A stretch of 64,000 nucleotides of DNA. Source: Mesorhizobium jarvisii. Its GTDB lineage: Bacteria; Pseudomonadota; Alphaproteobacteria; Rhizobiales; Rhizobiaceae. Below the pieces are notes generated by a model, which saw only the letters and a list, made by a program, of their open reading frames with translations, did not search any database and had not been told where the DNA came from. The translations under genes were made by a program, and so were the position numbers. Location of the stretch: positions 124,001 to 188,000 of the forward strand of contig NZ_QZXA01000011.1 in NCBI RefSeq assembly GCF_003601985.1, read 5' to 3'. Positions 1 to 9,016 of the stretch are shown here, one piece after another. How positions within the stretch are numbered: the first letter of the stretch is position 1; every line of letters begins with the position of its first letter.

Positions 1-338
1 TGGGGACGTCCTACGGCTGGGACGAGCATGTGCACTATTCCGCCGCCAAGGCCGGCGTCGTCGGCCTGGTGCGCGCCCTTGCCGTGGAACTCGCCCGTGA
101 CGGCATCCGCGTCAACGGCATGGCGCCTGGCTACATCCGCACCGCCCAGCTGCTGTCGGAGGAAAATTCGCTGGGCGCGGCGGGCGCCGAAGCCGCCGGC
201 ACCTTCATTCCAATGGGGCGCATCGGCGAACCCGAGGAAATCGCAGACGTGATCACGTTCCTTGCATCACACGGCGCGAGATACATGACCGGTCAGACGC
301 TGGTCGTGGACGGCGGCCTCCTTGTGGGCCGGTACTAG
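1..338 (+). CDS. SDR-family oxidoreductase, C-terminal part (cut by window edge)
   Basis: The reading frame is open from base 3 and ends in TAG at 336-338; the N-terminal half with the NAD(P)-binding glycine motif lies outside the window. The visible part has the SDR active-site pair YSAAK near the edge, then the usual conserved stretch with RVNGMAPGYI and a C-terminal TGQTLVVDGG block. Enzymes of this family oxidise or reduce alcohol/ketone groups with NAD(P)(H). The substrate cannot be told from sequence. It is followed after about 117 bp by an ABC binding-protein gene, so it may be the last gene of an upstream operon. Confidence 0.9.
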   Translation, partial: GTSYGWDEHVHYSAAKAGVVGLVRALAVELARDGIRVNGMAPGYIRTAQLLSEENSLGAAGAEAAGTFIPMGRIGEPEEIADVITFLASHGARYMTGQTLVVDGGLLVGRY

Positions 339-455
339 CACACGACGTCCTCCGAAAATCCTCAACGGCCTTTCGGAATTATTCGCCAGAGCAACGGATC
401 AGGGTGTCCACAAGGGGACGCTCCGGGGAACACAAGAACAACTGGAGACAAAGCA

Positions 456-1692
456 ATGTCAGTTTCGTCAGAAATCAATCGTCGTTCACTGTTGAAGCGT
501 TCCGCGGGCGCCATGGCGCTTGCGATGGGAGGCGGTACGCATTTCCTGTCTTCAAGCGCCGCTTATGCGCAAAGCACAGCACTTGCGTCCGAGCAGCTGC
601 GCACCATCGGTCTTTCGGTGACCGTTCAGGAACGCATCCTGGCCGACTTCAAAAAGGCAAGCGGCGTCGGCTCGACCTCGGGCACGGCGGCAACCTTCCC
701 GGATGCGCAGACCAAGATCCTGTCCGGCTCCAAGGACTATGACGTCTGGGAAACCATTGGCGAGCGTCTGCCGTCCGTCGTCATGACCGACAATGCCGAT
801 CCGATCGCGACGTCGGCGCTGAAGAACTGGTCGAACATCCGTGACATCTTCAAGAAGCCCGATCCGAAGTGGCCTGCCTCGGCGCAGATCGTCGGACAGA
901 TCTGGACCGACGACACACAGACGGCGTTGTGGATGGTGCCCTTCGGTCTTCAACTTCGATTCCGTTGGCTACAATCCCGACATCGTTTCCGAGGAAGAAG
1001 CAAACAGCTGGACGGCGATTTTCGATTCCAAGTGGAAGGGCAAGTCTGGCCTCAACACCGACCCATTGACCGCTTTCGGCCAAGCCGTGATGGCGATGAA
1101 CACGCTTGGCCTCTCGGATGTGAAGAACCCGGGCAATGCATCGGCGGCCGAGATCGACGAAGCTGCGAAATTCCTGATTTCCAAGAAGAAGGACGGCCAG
1201 TTCCGCGCACTTTGGGGCGATTTCGGCGAACTCGTCAACTTCCTCGCCTCCGGCGAAATCGTCGTGTGCGACGCCTGGCAGCCGGCCGTCATGGCTGTCA
1301 AGGCACAGGGCAAGGCGTGCAAATACGCCATTCCCAAGGAAGGCTATCGCGGCTGGTCGATCGGCAACACCATGCTGAAGGGCACGCCGAACAAGGCTGC
1401 CGTCGAAGCTTACGCCGACTACTGGCTGTCGGGTCCTCCGGGCATCATCGTTTCCGAGCAGGGCTACTATTCGCCGACGACCAACATCAAAGAGGTCATG
1501 TCGCCGGAAAAATATGCCTTCTGGTATGAAGGCAAGCCTTGGGTCGGCGCCACGGAGCGCGGCATCAAGGAAGGCGATCTGCGTGACGGCGGTTCACTCG
1601 AAACGCGCGCGGCCAACGTCGCCTACTGGCACCAATGGCCGGAAGAATATGATCACCTGGTGCAGAAGTGGGATGAGTTCCTGAGCGCCTGA
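456..1692 (+). pseudogene. Spermidine/putrescine-type ABC substrate-binding protein, frameshifted
   Basis: This is a periplasmic binding protein of the PotD/COG0687 type, split by one frameshift. The first frame (from ATG 456, GGAG at 444-447) gives an N-terminus with a twin-arginine-like NRRSLLKR segment and export region, and runs in register to about base 948 (ending ALWMVPFG). Homology then continues in the next frame from FNFDSVGYNPD to the stop at 1692. The paralogue at 5223-6443 reads straight through the same place (THNFDSFAYSPE). Removing one base from ggtcttc, or adding two, restores a protein of about 411 residues. It could be a real mutation or an assembly error; the codons after the shift look fully conserved, which suggests a recent event or an error. 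Confidence 0.85.
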
Positions 1693-1701
1693 TATCTGAC
1701 G

Positions 1702-1743
1702 GGGCGGGCGATCAGCCTTGCTTGCCCGGCCCAACCTTTTTTT
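1702..1743 (+). terminator. Hairpin plus T-run between binding-protein and ATPase genes
   Basis: A GC-rich stem (about 8 bp with one bulged G, arms 1702-1709 and 1724-1732) is followed a few bases later by seven T residues at 1737-1743. It starts 9 bp after the binding-protein stop and ends 14 bp before the ATPase start. Such a partial terminator would favour expression of the binding protein over the ATPase, a common arrangement in ABC operons. Folding was judged by eye only. Confidence 0.45.
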
Positions 1744-1757
1744 GCGAAGCGAGTGCG

Positions 1758-2867
1758 ATGATTTACGATCTCGAACTGTACAGGATTGGCAAGGTTTACG
1801 ACAGCGGCACGCCAGCCGTGATCGACTTCAACCTGTCCGTCAGCAAGGGCGAGTTCATCGCTTTCCTCGGCCCGTCGGGCTGCGGCAAGACAACGACCCT
1901 GCGAATGATCGCCGGGTTCGAGAGCATTTCCTCCGGCGACATGATGGTCAAGGGCGTTCGCATCAACGACATGCGGCCTGCCGACCGCCCGACATCAATG
2001 ATCTTTCAGAACTACGCCTTGTTCCCGCACATGACGGTCCGCCGCAATGTCGGCTATGGCCTCGAGGTCAAGGGGATGGCGAAGGCCGAGCGTGACGCCA
2101 AGGTCGATCGCATGCTTTCGAAGCTTGGTCTGGACGATATTGCCGAGAAAAAAACCGACAGGCTTTCCGGCGGCCAGCGCCAGCGCATCGCGCTCGCCCG
2201 CGGCCTGGTGGTCGAGCCGGATATTCTTCTTCTGGACGAGCCGCTGGGCGCGCTCGATGCCAATCTGCGCAAAGCCATCCAGAACGAGTTGAAGCTGCTG
2301 CAAAGGACGCTTGGCATCACCTTCGTGTTCGTGACGCATGCGCAGTCGGAAGCCCTGGCGCTATCCGATCGCGTCGTGGTGATGAACCAGGGCCGGGTCG
2401 AACAGATCAGCCCGCCGCATCAGCTCTATACGCGTCCCAACACCCCGTTTGTTGCCCGGTTTATCGGCCGCAACACGATCTTCACTGGCGCGGTCAGGGG
2501 CATTGAAGACGGGCGCACCATAGTCGACACGCCACTTGGAACGCTTGCCGGCAGCGCCAATGGCGACATGAGCCCTGGCGCCGCGGTCAATGTCGTCATT
2601 CCGGCCGAAGCCATGGAAGTTCATACATTGAGCAGCGTCACCCGCGCTGCGATCTCCAGGCAGTCTGGCGGCAATGTCATCGACGCCAAAGTCAGCCGCT
2701 TCGATGTCGTCGGCCACATTTCCCATCTTTCGGTCGAGTTGCCGGATGGGCGGGCGATCGCGCTCGAGGCACATATCGACAAGTATCCGCCTGGCGTCTT
2801 TCCCGAGGGATCGGACATCCTGCTTGCCTGGAACCCGGGTCAGGCAACAGTCATCCCGGCGACCTGA
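1758..2867 (+). CDS. ABC transporter ATP-binding protein, PotA/UgpC type
   Basis: The 369-residue protein powers import of a small solute, probably with the binding proteins at 456 and/or 5223. Walker A is GPSGCGKTT (Lys44), the Q-loop Gln is at 84, the signature LSGGQ is at 136-140, Walker B ILLLDE is at 156-161 and the H-loop His is at 194. A C-terminal region of about 130 residues matches the TOBE regulatory domain of this class. ATG 1758 was chosen over an in-frame ATG at 1722 because the latter lies inside the hairpin region. No permease gene lies in this cluster within the window; permeases may sit upstream of base 1. Confidence 0.92.
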   Translation: MIYDLELYRIGKVYDSGTPAVIDFNLSVSKGEFIAFLGPSGCGKTTTLRMIAGFESISSGDMMVKGVRINDMRPADRPTSMIFQNYALFPHMTVRRNVGYGLEVKGMAKAERDAKVDRMLSKLGLDDIAEKKTDRLSGGQRQRIALARGLVVEPDILLLDEPLGALDANLRKAIQNELKLLQRTLGITFVFVTHAQSEALALSDRVVVMNQGRVEQISPPHQLYTRPNTPFVARFIGRNTIFTGAVRGIEDGRTIVDTPLGTLAGSANGDMSPGAAVNVVIPAEAMEVHTLSSVTRAAISRQSGGNVIDAKVSRFDVVGHISHLSVELPDGRAIALEAHIDKYPPGVFPEGSDILLAWNPGQATVIPAT

Positions 2868-2918
2868 AAGACCATCGAGCCCATAACATGGACCGGAAAA
2901 CCTCAAGGAGAAAATGAC

Positions 2919-3800
2919 GTGGCTAAGGAAATTCTGTGCAGCTTTGGCATCGATGTCGATGCAGTGGCCGGTTGGCTCGGGTCTTATGGCGGCGAGGATT
3001 CGCCAGACGATATTTCGCGCGGCCTGTTTGCCGGCGAAGTCGGCAGCATGCGCCTTTTGAAATTGTTCGAACGGTTCGGCATCAAGACCACATGGTTCAT
3101 TCCCGGTCACTCGATCGAGACGTTCCCGGAACAGATGCAGGCCGTGGCGGACGCAGGCCATGAAATCGGCATCCACGGCTACACCCACGAAAACCCGATC
3201 GCGATGACACGCGAACAGGAGATCGAGGTCCTCGACAAGTGCATCGAACTGGTGACGAAACTGTCCGGCAAACGCCCGACCGGCTATGTGGCGCCATGGT
3301 GGGAGTTTTCCACCGTCACCAACGAACTGCTGCTGGAGCGCGGCATCAAGTACGATCACTCGCTGATGCACAATGATTTCACACCGTATTACGTGCGTGT
3401 CGGCGACAGCTGGACCAAGATCGACTATTCCAAAAAGCCCGCCGACTGGATGGTGCCGCTGAAGCGCGGCCATGAAACGGACCTGATCGAAATCCCGGCA
3501 TCCTGGTATCTCGACGATCTGCCGCCGATGATGTTCATCAAGAAGTCACCCAACAGTCATGGCTTCGTCAATCCGCGCGATATCGAGGACATGTGGAAGG
3601 CGCAGTTCGACTGGGTCTATCGCGAAATGGACTACGCGGTCTTCCCGATCACCATCCATCCCGATGTCGCCGGCAGGCCACAGGTCCTGATGATGCTGGA
3701 ACGGCTCTATGCCCATATAAGCAGTCATCCCGGCGTCAAATTCGTTACGATGAACGAGATCGCCGATGATTTCGCCAAGCGCTTTCCGCGTCGGAAATAA
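2919..3800 (+). CDS. Polysaccharide deacetylase-family hydrolase (PuuE-like)
   Basis: The 293-residue protein has the NodB-homology fold: an early Asp-containing strand (SFGIDVDAV), the metal-binding GIHGYTHENP segment (H-x3-H) and a late ITIHPDVAG segment. Metal-dependent deacetylases and PuuE-type allantoinases belong here; they cleave C-N amide bonds. The lack of a signal peptide and a neighbourhood of amidase and cyclase-family genes favour a small cytoplasmic amide over a polysaccharide. The start is GTG 2919, with AAGGAG at 2905-2910 and 8-bp spacing; an ATG at 2914 is out of frame. Substrate unknown. Confidence 0.87.
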   Translation: MAKEILCSFGIDVDAVAGWLGSYGGEDSPDDISRGLFAGEVGSMRLLKLFERFGIKTTWFIPGHSIETFPEQMQAVADAGHEIGIHGYTHENPIAMTREQEIEVLDKCIELVTKLSGKRPTGYVAPWWEFSTVTNELLLERGIKYDHSLMHNDFTPYYVRVGDSWTKIDYSKKPADWMVPLKRGHETDLIEIPASWYLDDLPPMMFIKKSPNSHGFVNPRDIEDMWKAQFDWVYREMDYAVFPITIHPDVAGRPQVLMMLERLYAHISSHPGVKFVTMNEIADDFAKRFPRRK

Positions 3801-3842
3801 GGCCGATAGTGCCAGCGCCTTGTCCGTCCTGAGGTCTTTGTC

Positions 3843-4175
3843 ATGTGTTCGCTGTGCGGAATTCTCGGAAGCAATGAGCATTGGACCGATGCGGTTGCAC
3901 GTCCGGGCGTGTTCACGCGCAACACCGAGCGTGTCGACCGCCGCCGGGAGAGGGCGAAGCGCGTCCGTATCGCCAGCCGTATTCTCACCGAGTTCGGCAT
4001 GACCCTGTCGGACTGGCAGGGCAGCTCGTTCCTTCTGTCGACCCGCACGGGCAAGACGGAGATGGTCGAGGATCTTGGACATCTGTGGCCGCTGGCGGAA
4101 AAGATATCCGGCCGCGTCTGCGATCCGCTGTCTCATGCTCTGATCGAGAGGCTGGAGGGCGGCGGCGATGCCTGA
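3843..4175 (+). CDS. Small conserved-looking MCxxCG protein preceding a CobW-type GTPase
   Basis: The 110-residue protein starts MCSLCGILG, a Cys-x2-Cys pair right at the N-terminus, followed by a basic stretch (TERVDRRRERAKRVR) and an acidic/hydrophobic tail. I do not recognise a named domain. Its last 8 bases overlap the start of the GTPase gene at 4168, so translation is probably coupled. The CxxC pair and the coupling suggest a metal-binding partner or cargo acceptor of the GTPase, which is inference. The neighbour at 7907 also starts with an MCxxC sequence. Confidence 0.75.
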   Translation: MCSLCGILGSNEHWTDAVARPGVFTRNTERVDRRRERAKRVRIASRILTEFGMTLSDWQGSSFLLSTRTGKTEMVEDLGHLWPLAEKISGRVCDPLSHALIERLEGGGDA

Positions 4176-5217
4176 TGCCTTCCCCGACTTCACGCCGGTC
4201 AATCTGCTGACCGGGTTTCTGGGTTCCGGCAAGACCACGCTGCTGCACCGTCTGCTGCAGGATCCGGCCCTGTCCGATACAGCGGTGCTGATCAACGAGT
4301 TCGGTGAAGTCGGTCTTGACCATCATCTGCTGGAGCGGATCGATGACACCATGGTGCTGCTGCAATCAGGCTGCGTGTGCTGCACCATCCGGGGCGAACT
4401 GGCGCAGGCGATGCGCGACCTGCAGTCCAAGCGCGAGCGCGGCATCGTGCCGCCCTTCCGGCGGCTGATCATGGAGAGCACCGGGCTTGCCGATCCGTTC
4501 CCGGTTTTGTCCACCCTCAAATCCGATCCTGTGCTGCGCCATCATTTCAAGGCGGCGAATGTGATCACCACGCTTGATGCAGTCAATGGCCTGGCACAGC
4601 TCGAAACCCATGGCGAATCGGTGCGGCAGGCGGCAATCGCCGATGCGATCGTTTTGACCAAGACCGACCTGACCGACGAGCCGGCGGTTGCCCGGCTTAT
4701 GCAGCGCGTGCGCCGGATCAATCCGGATGCTCCCTTTGTCGATGCGCATGGCGATCACTTCGATATCGATCGTCTGTTGAGCGGGGCATCGGGTTCGGGT
4801 GAGGGCGCGCCTGCAAGGAGCGGCTTTTATTGCGAGGAGCCGGTGTCCGTCATTGGCGAAGCCGGCAGCGCCCATCAAAAGCCGGTGCATTCCTTCGTCA
4901 TGACCATCGACGCGCGTATCGACTGGACCGCTTTCGGACTGTGGTTGACCATGCTGCTCAACAGGCACGGCGACAAGGTTCTGCGGGTCAAGGGCATCCT
5001 CAACATCGAGGGAGAGGACAACCCCGTCGCCATTCACGGCGTCCAGCATCTCGTCCATCCCCCTGTTCACATGACGGGATGGCCATCCGATGATCGCCGC
5101 TCCCGCATCGTTTTCATTGTTGACGGACTGGATGCCGATTTGATCCGACGCTCCTTTTCAGCCTTCAATCGGCTCGGGCTGCCACAACCCGCAGCCAACA
5201 TCACCGAGACCGCGTAG
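4168..5217 (+). CDS. CobW/COG0523-family metallochaperone GTPase
   Basis: The 349-residue protein has Walker A GFLGSGKT at 16-23, the family hallmark GCVCC (Cys69, Cys71, Cys72) and TKTD at 163-166 in place of the usual NKxD guanine-specificity motif. The C-terminal CobW domain covers about residues 245-345. Members use GTP to load Zn, Co or other metals into client enzymes. Here likely clients are the metal-dependent hydrolases of the cluster (2919 and 7907 genes); that link is inferred from position only. It overlaps the upstream MCxxCG gene by 8 bp and is followed 5 bp later by a binding-protein gene. Confidence 0.9.
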   Translation: MPDAFPDFTPVNLLTGFLGSGKTTLLHRLLQDPALSDTAVLINEFGEVGLDHHLLERIDDTMVLLQSGCVCCTIRGELAQAMRDLQSKRERGIVPPFRRLIMESTGLADPFPVLSTLKSDPVLRHHFKAANVITTLDAVNGLAQLETHGESVRQAAIADAIVLTKTDLTDEPAVARLMQRVRRINPDAPFVDAHGDHFDIDRLLSGASGSGEGAPARSGFYCEEPVSVIGEAGSAHQKPVHSFVMTIDARIDWTAFGLWLTMLLNRHGDKVLRVKGILNIEGEDNPVAIHGVQHLVHPPVHMTGWPSDDRRSRIVFIVDGLDADLIRRSFSAFNRLGLPQPAANITETA

Positions 5218-5222
5218 AGGCC

Positions 5223-6443
5223 ATGACCAAGCATCACAAGCCATCGGCGCTTTCGTCGCCAGCGGTTCACACAGAGGGTCGGCCGAAGCTTCGCATTCTC
5301 GGCACCGCCATTTCCCTGCTGGAGGAACTGCGGCTCGGCGCCGAGCGCGATCTCGGCATGGACATCGAATTCGACAATCAGGATTTCATGACGGCGCAGC
5401 ACAAGGCGGCGCTGGAGCCGGACACCTATGATATTTACGACCAGTGTTTTCACAATCTCGATATCGTCTGGTACTGGCGCGCGGTGCAGCCGATCGATAT
5501 CGACCGCATCGGTCTTTGGGATGAAATCACCGATCTGACCAAGACGGGGCGCATCGGTCCGAACGCGCGGATCGGCCAGGGCGATGCGCCGGTCACCAAG
5601 CTTTTCGTACAACCGAACCTTGCCTTGGACGAAAAGCCGTCGCGCTGGATTTCCATGCTGCCGACGACCCACAATTTCGACAGCTTCGCCTACAGTCCCG
5701 AGGTCGTAAGGAAAAACTCCGCGCGAATGAACTCGTGGGCAGCGCTGCTCAACGAGGAGTTTCACGGACACGCGGCGCTGGTCAACGAGCCGGCGATCGG
5801 CATTTTCGACGCGGCGCTGGCAGCCCAGGCGGCGGGCCTGATGACATTCAAAAATCTCGGCAACATGTCGGTCGAGGAGATCGACAAGCTGATGGATATT
5901 CTGGAGGCACGCAAGAAATCCGGATTTTTCAAGGGGTTCTGGAGGTCTGCCGAAGATGCCGCAGACCTGATGACCTGCGGCGACGCCGTGATCGAAAGCA
6001 TGTGGTCGCTCGGCATCAGCAAGCTGGATCTGCGCGGCGTTCCCGTGGAGCTGGCAAATCCGGTGGAAGGCTACCGCGCGTGGCATGGCGGGCTATGCCT
6101 GTCCAAGCGGCTGAACGGACGCATGCTGGACGCGGCCTACGAATATCTGAACTGGTGGCTGTCAGGATGGCCGGGCGCCGTGGTCGCGCGCCAGGGCTAC
6201 TACATGTCGACGCCGGAACGATCCCGGGCACACATGACGCCCGCCGAGTGGGACTACTGGTACCAGGGGCTGCCGGCGGCGAACGATCTTCCGGGACCGG
6301 ATGGATTGCTTCGGGTCAAGGCGGGAGCGGTCAGAAGCGGCGGCTCCTACTGGCAGCGTGCCAATTCCATTGCCGTCTGGAACACCACCATGGACGAACA
6401 CAATTATCTCGTGCGCCGCTGGATGCAATTTGTCGCGGCCTGA
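5223..6443 (+). CDS. PotD/COG0687-type substrate-binding protein without visible signal peptide
   Basis: The 406-residue protein is collinear with the frameshifted binding protein at 456-1692, for example NFDSFAYSPE against NFDSVGYNPD, and WLSGWPGAVVARQGYY against WLSGPPGIIVSEQGYY. Unlike that protein, its N-terminus (MTKHHKPSALSSPAVHTEGRP) is hydrophilic, with no hydrophobic export segment. No earlier in-frame start is possible because the gene begins 5 bp after the GTPase stop. It may be cytoplasmic, be exported by an unusual route, or have lost its signal. It sits in a tight run with the amidase at 6465. Confidence 0.85.
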   Translation: MTKHHKPSALSSPAVHTEGRPKLRILGTAISLLEELRLGAERDLGMDIEFDNQDFMTAQHKAALEPDTYDIYDQCFHNLDIVWYWRAVQPIDIDRIGLWDEITDLTKTGRIGPNARIGQGDAPVTKLFVQPNLALDEKPSRWISMLPTTHNFDSFAYSPEVVRKNSARMNSWAALLNEEFHGHAALVNEPAIGIFDAALAAQAAGLMTFKNLGNMSVEEIDKLMDILEARKKSGFFKGFWRSAEDAADLMTCGDAVIESMWSLGISKLDLRGVPVELANPVEGYRAWHGGLCLSKRLNGRMLDAAYEYLNWWLSGWPGAVVARQGYYMSTPERSRAHMTPAEWDYWYQGLPAANDLPGPDGLLRVKAGAVRSGGSYWQRANSIAVWNTTMDEHNYLVRRWMQFVAA

Positions 6444-6464
6444 GCGCGCCTCAAAAAAGGAAGC

Positions 6465-7838
6465 ATGGTCATTACACAAAAACTCAATTCCCTGTCTGTT
6501 GCCCAACTCTCGGTGATGATCCAGTCCGGTGCGGTGGACCCGGTCGAAGTGGCCGAGGCGACGTTCGACGCAATTGCCGCTCATGCCGATCCGGCTGTTT
6601 TCATCAGCCTGTTGCGCGACCGGGCAATGAGCGAGGCGGGTGCTGCCTCACGCCGGATCAGGGATGGCCGTTCACTTGGCCTTCTCGATGGCATTCCGGT
6701 TGCCTGGAAGGACCTGTTCGACATCACCGGTCTGGCGACGACGGCGGGCTCCAAGGTTCTTGCCCATACTGCGCCGGCCCTCGACGATGCCGATGTGGTT
6801 TCGCATTTGAAAGCCGCGGGCATGGTTGCCATCGGCCGCGTCAACATGAGCGAGTTTGCGTTTTCGGGGCTCGGTATCAATCCCCATTACGGCACACCGA
6901 AAAACCCCAGAAGTACGGATGTGCCGCGCATTCCGGGCGGCTCCTCGTCGGGCTCTGGCGTTGCTGTCGCGGCCGGTCTGGTTCCGGTCTCGATCGGAAC
7001 CGACACCGGCGGCTCCGTGCGCATCCCGGCCGCTTTCAACGGGATTGTCGGATACAAGGCCACCCGCGGGCGCTACTCGATGCGTGGCGTCTTTCCGCTG
7101 GCGCAGAGCCTTGATGCGCTGGGGCCGCTCTGCCGCACGGTACAGGATGCCGTCTGGATCGATGCCGCCATGCGCGGCTTGTCGGCACCCTCGATAGGCC
7201 GAGGCACCCTCCAGGGACTGACCATCGTGATCCCGCAGAATGTGGTGTTCGACGATGTCCAGTCCGGCGTGTCGGACGCGTTCGAGGCCGCAACCGCCCG
7301 CCTTGCCAAGGCAGGCGTCAAAATCGTGCGGTTTGCCATTCCCGCGTTCGATGAGATTCTGGACCTGACGGCCAAGCATGGCGCGCTGGTGACGGCGGAA
7401 GCCTATGCCCTGCATCAGCAACGGCTTGCCGGCCCTGAGGCAGCCGACATGGATCCGCGCGTGGTGACCCGCACGCGGCTCGGCGCGAAGATTACCCTTG
7501 TCGACTATCTGAAAATCATCACTTCGCGCACCCGGCTGATCGGGGAGGTCGCTGGACTCGTGGATGCCGGAGCGCTGATCGCCTTCCCGACCGTCGCGCA
7601 CGTGGCCCCGCCGATGGAGCCGTTGAAAACCGATGACGAGCTATTCGTCAAAACCAATATGCGCACGCTGCGCAATACGCTGCTCGGCAATTTCCTGGAC
7701 TGGTGCGGCGTTTCCATACCTTGCGGCATGGGCGAGGCCGGCATGCCTGTCGGCTTCCTGCTGTCGGCGCTGCCGGCGCGCGATGAGCAACTGCTGTCGG
7801 CGGCACTTTGTGCCGAAGCGGTCATTCGCGGCGAATAG
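6465..7838 (+). CDS. Amidase-signature family enzyme
   Basis: The 457-residue protein hydrolyses a carboxamide to acid and ammonia or amine. The Ser-cis-Ser-Lys triad can be read: Lys82 in PVAWKDLFD, the GGSSSGSG loop at 158-165 giving the cis-Ser (about 160), and nucleophile Ser184 in TDTGGSVRIPA. Length is normal for the family. It starts 21 bp after the binding-protein stop and is followed by a cyclase-family hydrolase, so the cluster appears to import and hydrolyse an amide. The exact substrate (aryl amide, ureide or similar) is not evident. Confidence 0.92.
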   Translation: MVITQKLNSLSVAQLSVMIQSGAVDPVEVAEATFDAIAAHADPAVFISLLRDRAMSEAGAASRRIRDGRSLGLLDGIPVAWKDLFDITGLATTAGSKVLAHTAPALDDADVVSHLKAAGMVAIGRVNMSEFAFSGLGINPHYGTPKNPRSTDVPRIPGGSSSGSGVAVAAGLVPVSIGTDTGGSVRIPAAFNGIVGYKATRGRYSMRGVFPLAQSLDALGPLCRTVQDAVWIDAAMRGLSAPSIGRGTLQGLTIVIPQNVVFDDVQSGVSDAFEAATARLAKAGVKIVRFAIPAFDEILDLTAKHGALVTAEAYALHQQRLAGPEAADMDPRVVTRTRLGAKITLVDYLKIITSRTRLIGEVAGLVDAGALIAFPTVAHVAPPMEPLKTDDELFVKTNMRTLRNTLLGNFLDWCGVSIPCGMGEAGMPVGFLLSALPARDEQLLSAALCAEAVIRGE

Positions 7839-7906
7839 CGCTGCCGTCCAGATGAATAGGCAAGCCTTTGGTCGGGTTTTCCACCTGAAGAACAAGGAGA
7901 ACGGCA

Positions 7907-8875
7907 ATGTGCATGGCGTGTTACGTCGACGAGGCGATGAAGAGCAGAATTATTGCCTACAACGCCGAATTCCATAAGGTCACCAAGAGCCCCTACGGCA
8001 GCGACGACGAGATCGGCATGCTGAACCTCATCGATGCCGAGTCCCGCTCGGCCATCATGAGCCGCACCGATCCATCCAAGGTGTTCGATCTGTCGGTGGA
8101 TCATTTCATCGGCATGCCCGGCTGGTTTGGTGCCGGCGATCAGCCATATCAGATCTGGATGACGCACACGCCGCAGGGTGAGATCGTTGCCAACGCCATG
8201 GGCGTTACCCCCGAAGCCAACAAGCTCGTCGGTTATTCCGGCGATGCTATATCGATGTACACCCATTGCGGGACCCACATCGATACCTTCAACCATTTCG
8301 GCTACAATGGTGAGATATTCAACGGCTTTACCGCGCGGGACCATCTCGGCAGCCGCGCCTGGCAAAAATGCGGACCGGAGAAATATCCGCCGATTTTTGC
8401 ACGTGGCATTCTGCTGGATGTCGCGGCTCTGCACGGCGTCGATACGTTGCCGCCGAGCCATCCGATCGGCAGGGCCGATATCGAGGGCTGCCTGAAGAAG
8501 CAGGGCCTGTCGATCAAGCCCGGTGATGTCGTCCTGCTTCGTACGGGCCAAATGCTGCTGTGGCCCGACAAGGCGTTCGCCAGCAACACGCCGGGGCTTA
8601 ATCGCGAAGGCGCCGAGTATCTCGCCAAGCACGGCGTGATCATGATCGGTGCCGACAATCTGACGCTGGAACAGACACCTTCGGCACATCCGGAGAATTT
8701 CTTCCCCGTTCACACCTATCTCCTGGCCGAAGCCGGCGTCCCTATTTTGGAAATGGCCCAGCTGGAGGAGCTGGCGGCGGAAAAGGTCTATGAGTTTGCC
8801 TTTTTTGGTGCCTGCATCAAGCTGCGCGGCGCCACGGGAACGCCGATGCGGCCGGTGGCGATGCCGCTTCGATAA
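7907..8875 (+). CDS. Cyclase-family (kynurenine formamidase-like) metal-dependent hydrolase
   Basis: The 322-residue protein has the hallmark HCGTHID (His120, His124, Asp126) followed by FNH (His130), which binds divalent metal in kynurenine formamidases, isatin hydrolases and related cyclase-family enzymes. These open or hydrolyse formamides and cyclic amides. The start is ATG 7907 with AAGGAGA at 7894-7900. The N-terminus reads MCMACYVDEA, again a Cys-x2-Cys pair at the extreme start, like the 3843 gene. It is the last gene before a 324-bp non-coding stretch, so it probably ends the cluster transcript. Confidence 0.88.
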   Translation: MCMACYVDEAMKSRIIAYNAEFHKVTKSPYGSDDEIGMLNLIDAESRSAIMSRTDPSKVFDLSVDHFIGMPGWFGAGDQPYQIWMTHTPQGEIVANAMGVTPEANKLVGYSGDAISMYTHCGTHIDTFNHFGYNGEIFNGFTARDHLGSRAWQKCGPEKYPPIFARGILLDVAALHGVDTLPPSHPIGRADIEGCLKKQGLSIKPGDVVLLRTGQMLLWPDKAFASNTPGLNREGAEYLAKHGVIMIGADNLTLEQTPSAHPENFFPVHTYLLAEAGVPILEMAQLEELAAEKVYEFAFFGACIKLRGATGTPMRPVAMPLR

Positions 8876-8948
8876 ATTGCGCGCACGCCCACGAAGCCGC
8901 GCGCTTGCAAGCAAATGTTCGCGGCCGTTCGATCGACAGCAACAGGCC

Positions 8949-9016
8949 AGAGCAATTCCAGGAAAAGTGTGAACGGATTTTCGTCCGGGATTGCGTCAAA
9001 ACAAAGAGTTGGAGCA
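8949..9016. repeat. Palindromic intergenic repeat of the rhizobial type
   Basis: The unit runs from gagcaattccaggaaaa through gtgtgaac to ttttcgtccgggattgc, then tcaaaacaaagagttggagc. The arms pair imperfectly around the central gtgtgaac. From memory this strongly resembles short palindromic intergenic repeats scattered in Rhizobium/Mesorhizobium genomes (RIME-like elements); it cannot be searched here. No second copy was seen in the window. Confidence 0.6.

Noticed and set aside
456..1529. Reading the first binding-protein gene as a complete 357-residue protein
   Set aside because: After about residue 164 the sequence becomes arginine-rich and unlike the family, while true homology continues in the next frame to 1692.
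2361..3473. A 370-codon minus-strand open frame
   Set aside because: It spans the ends of two well-supported plus-strand genes and has no recognisable domain.
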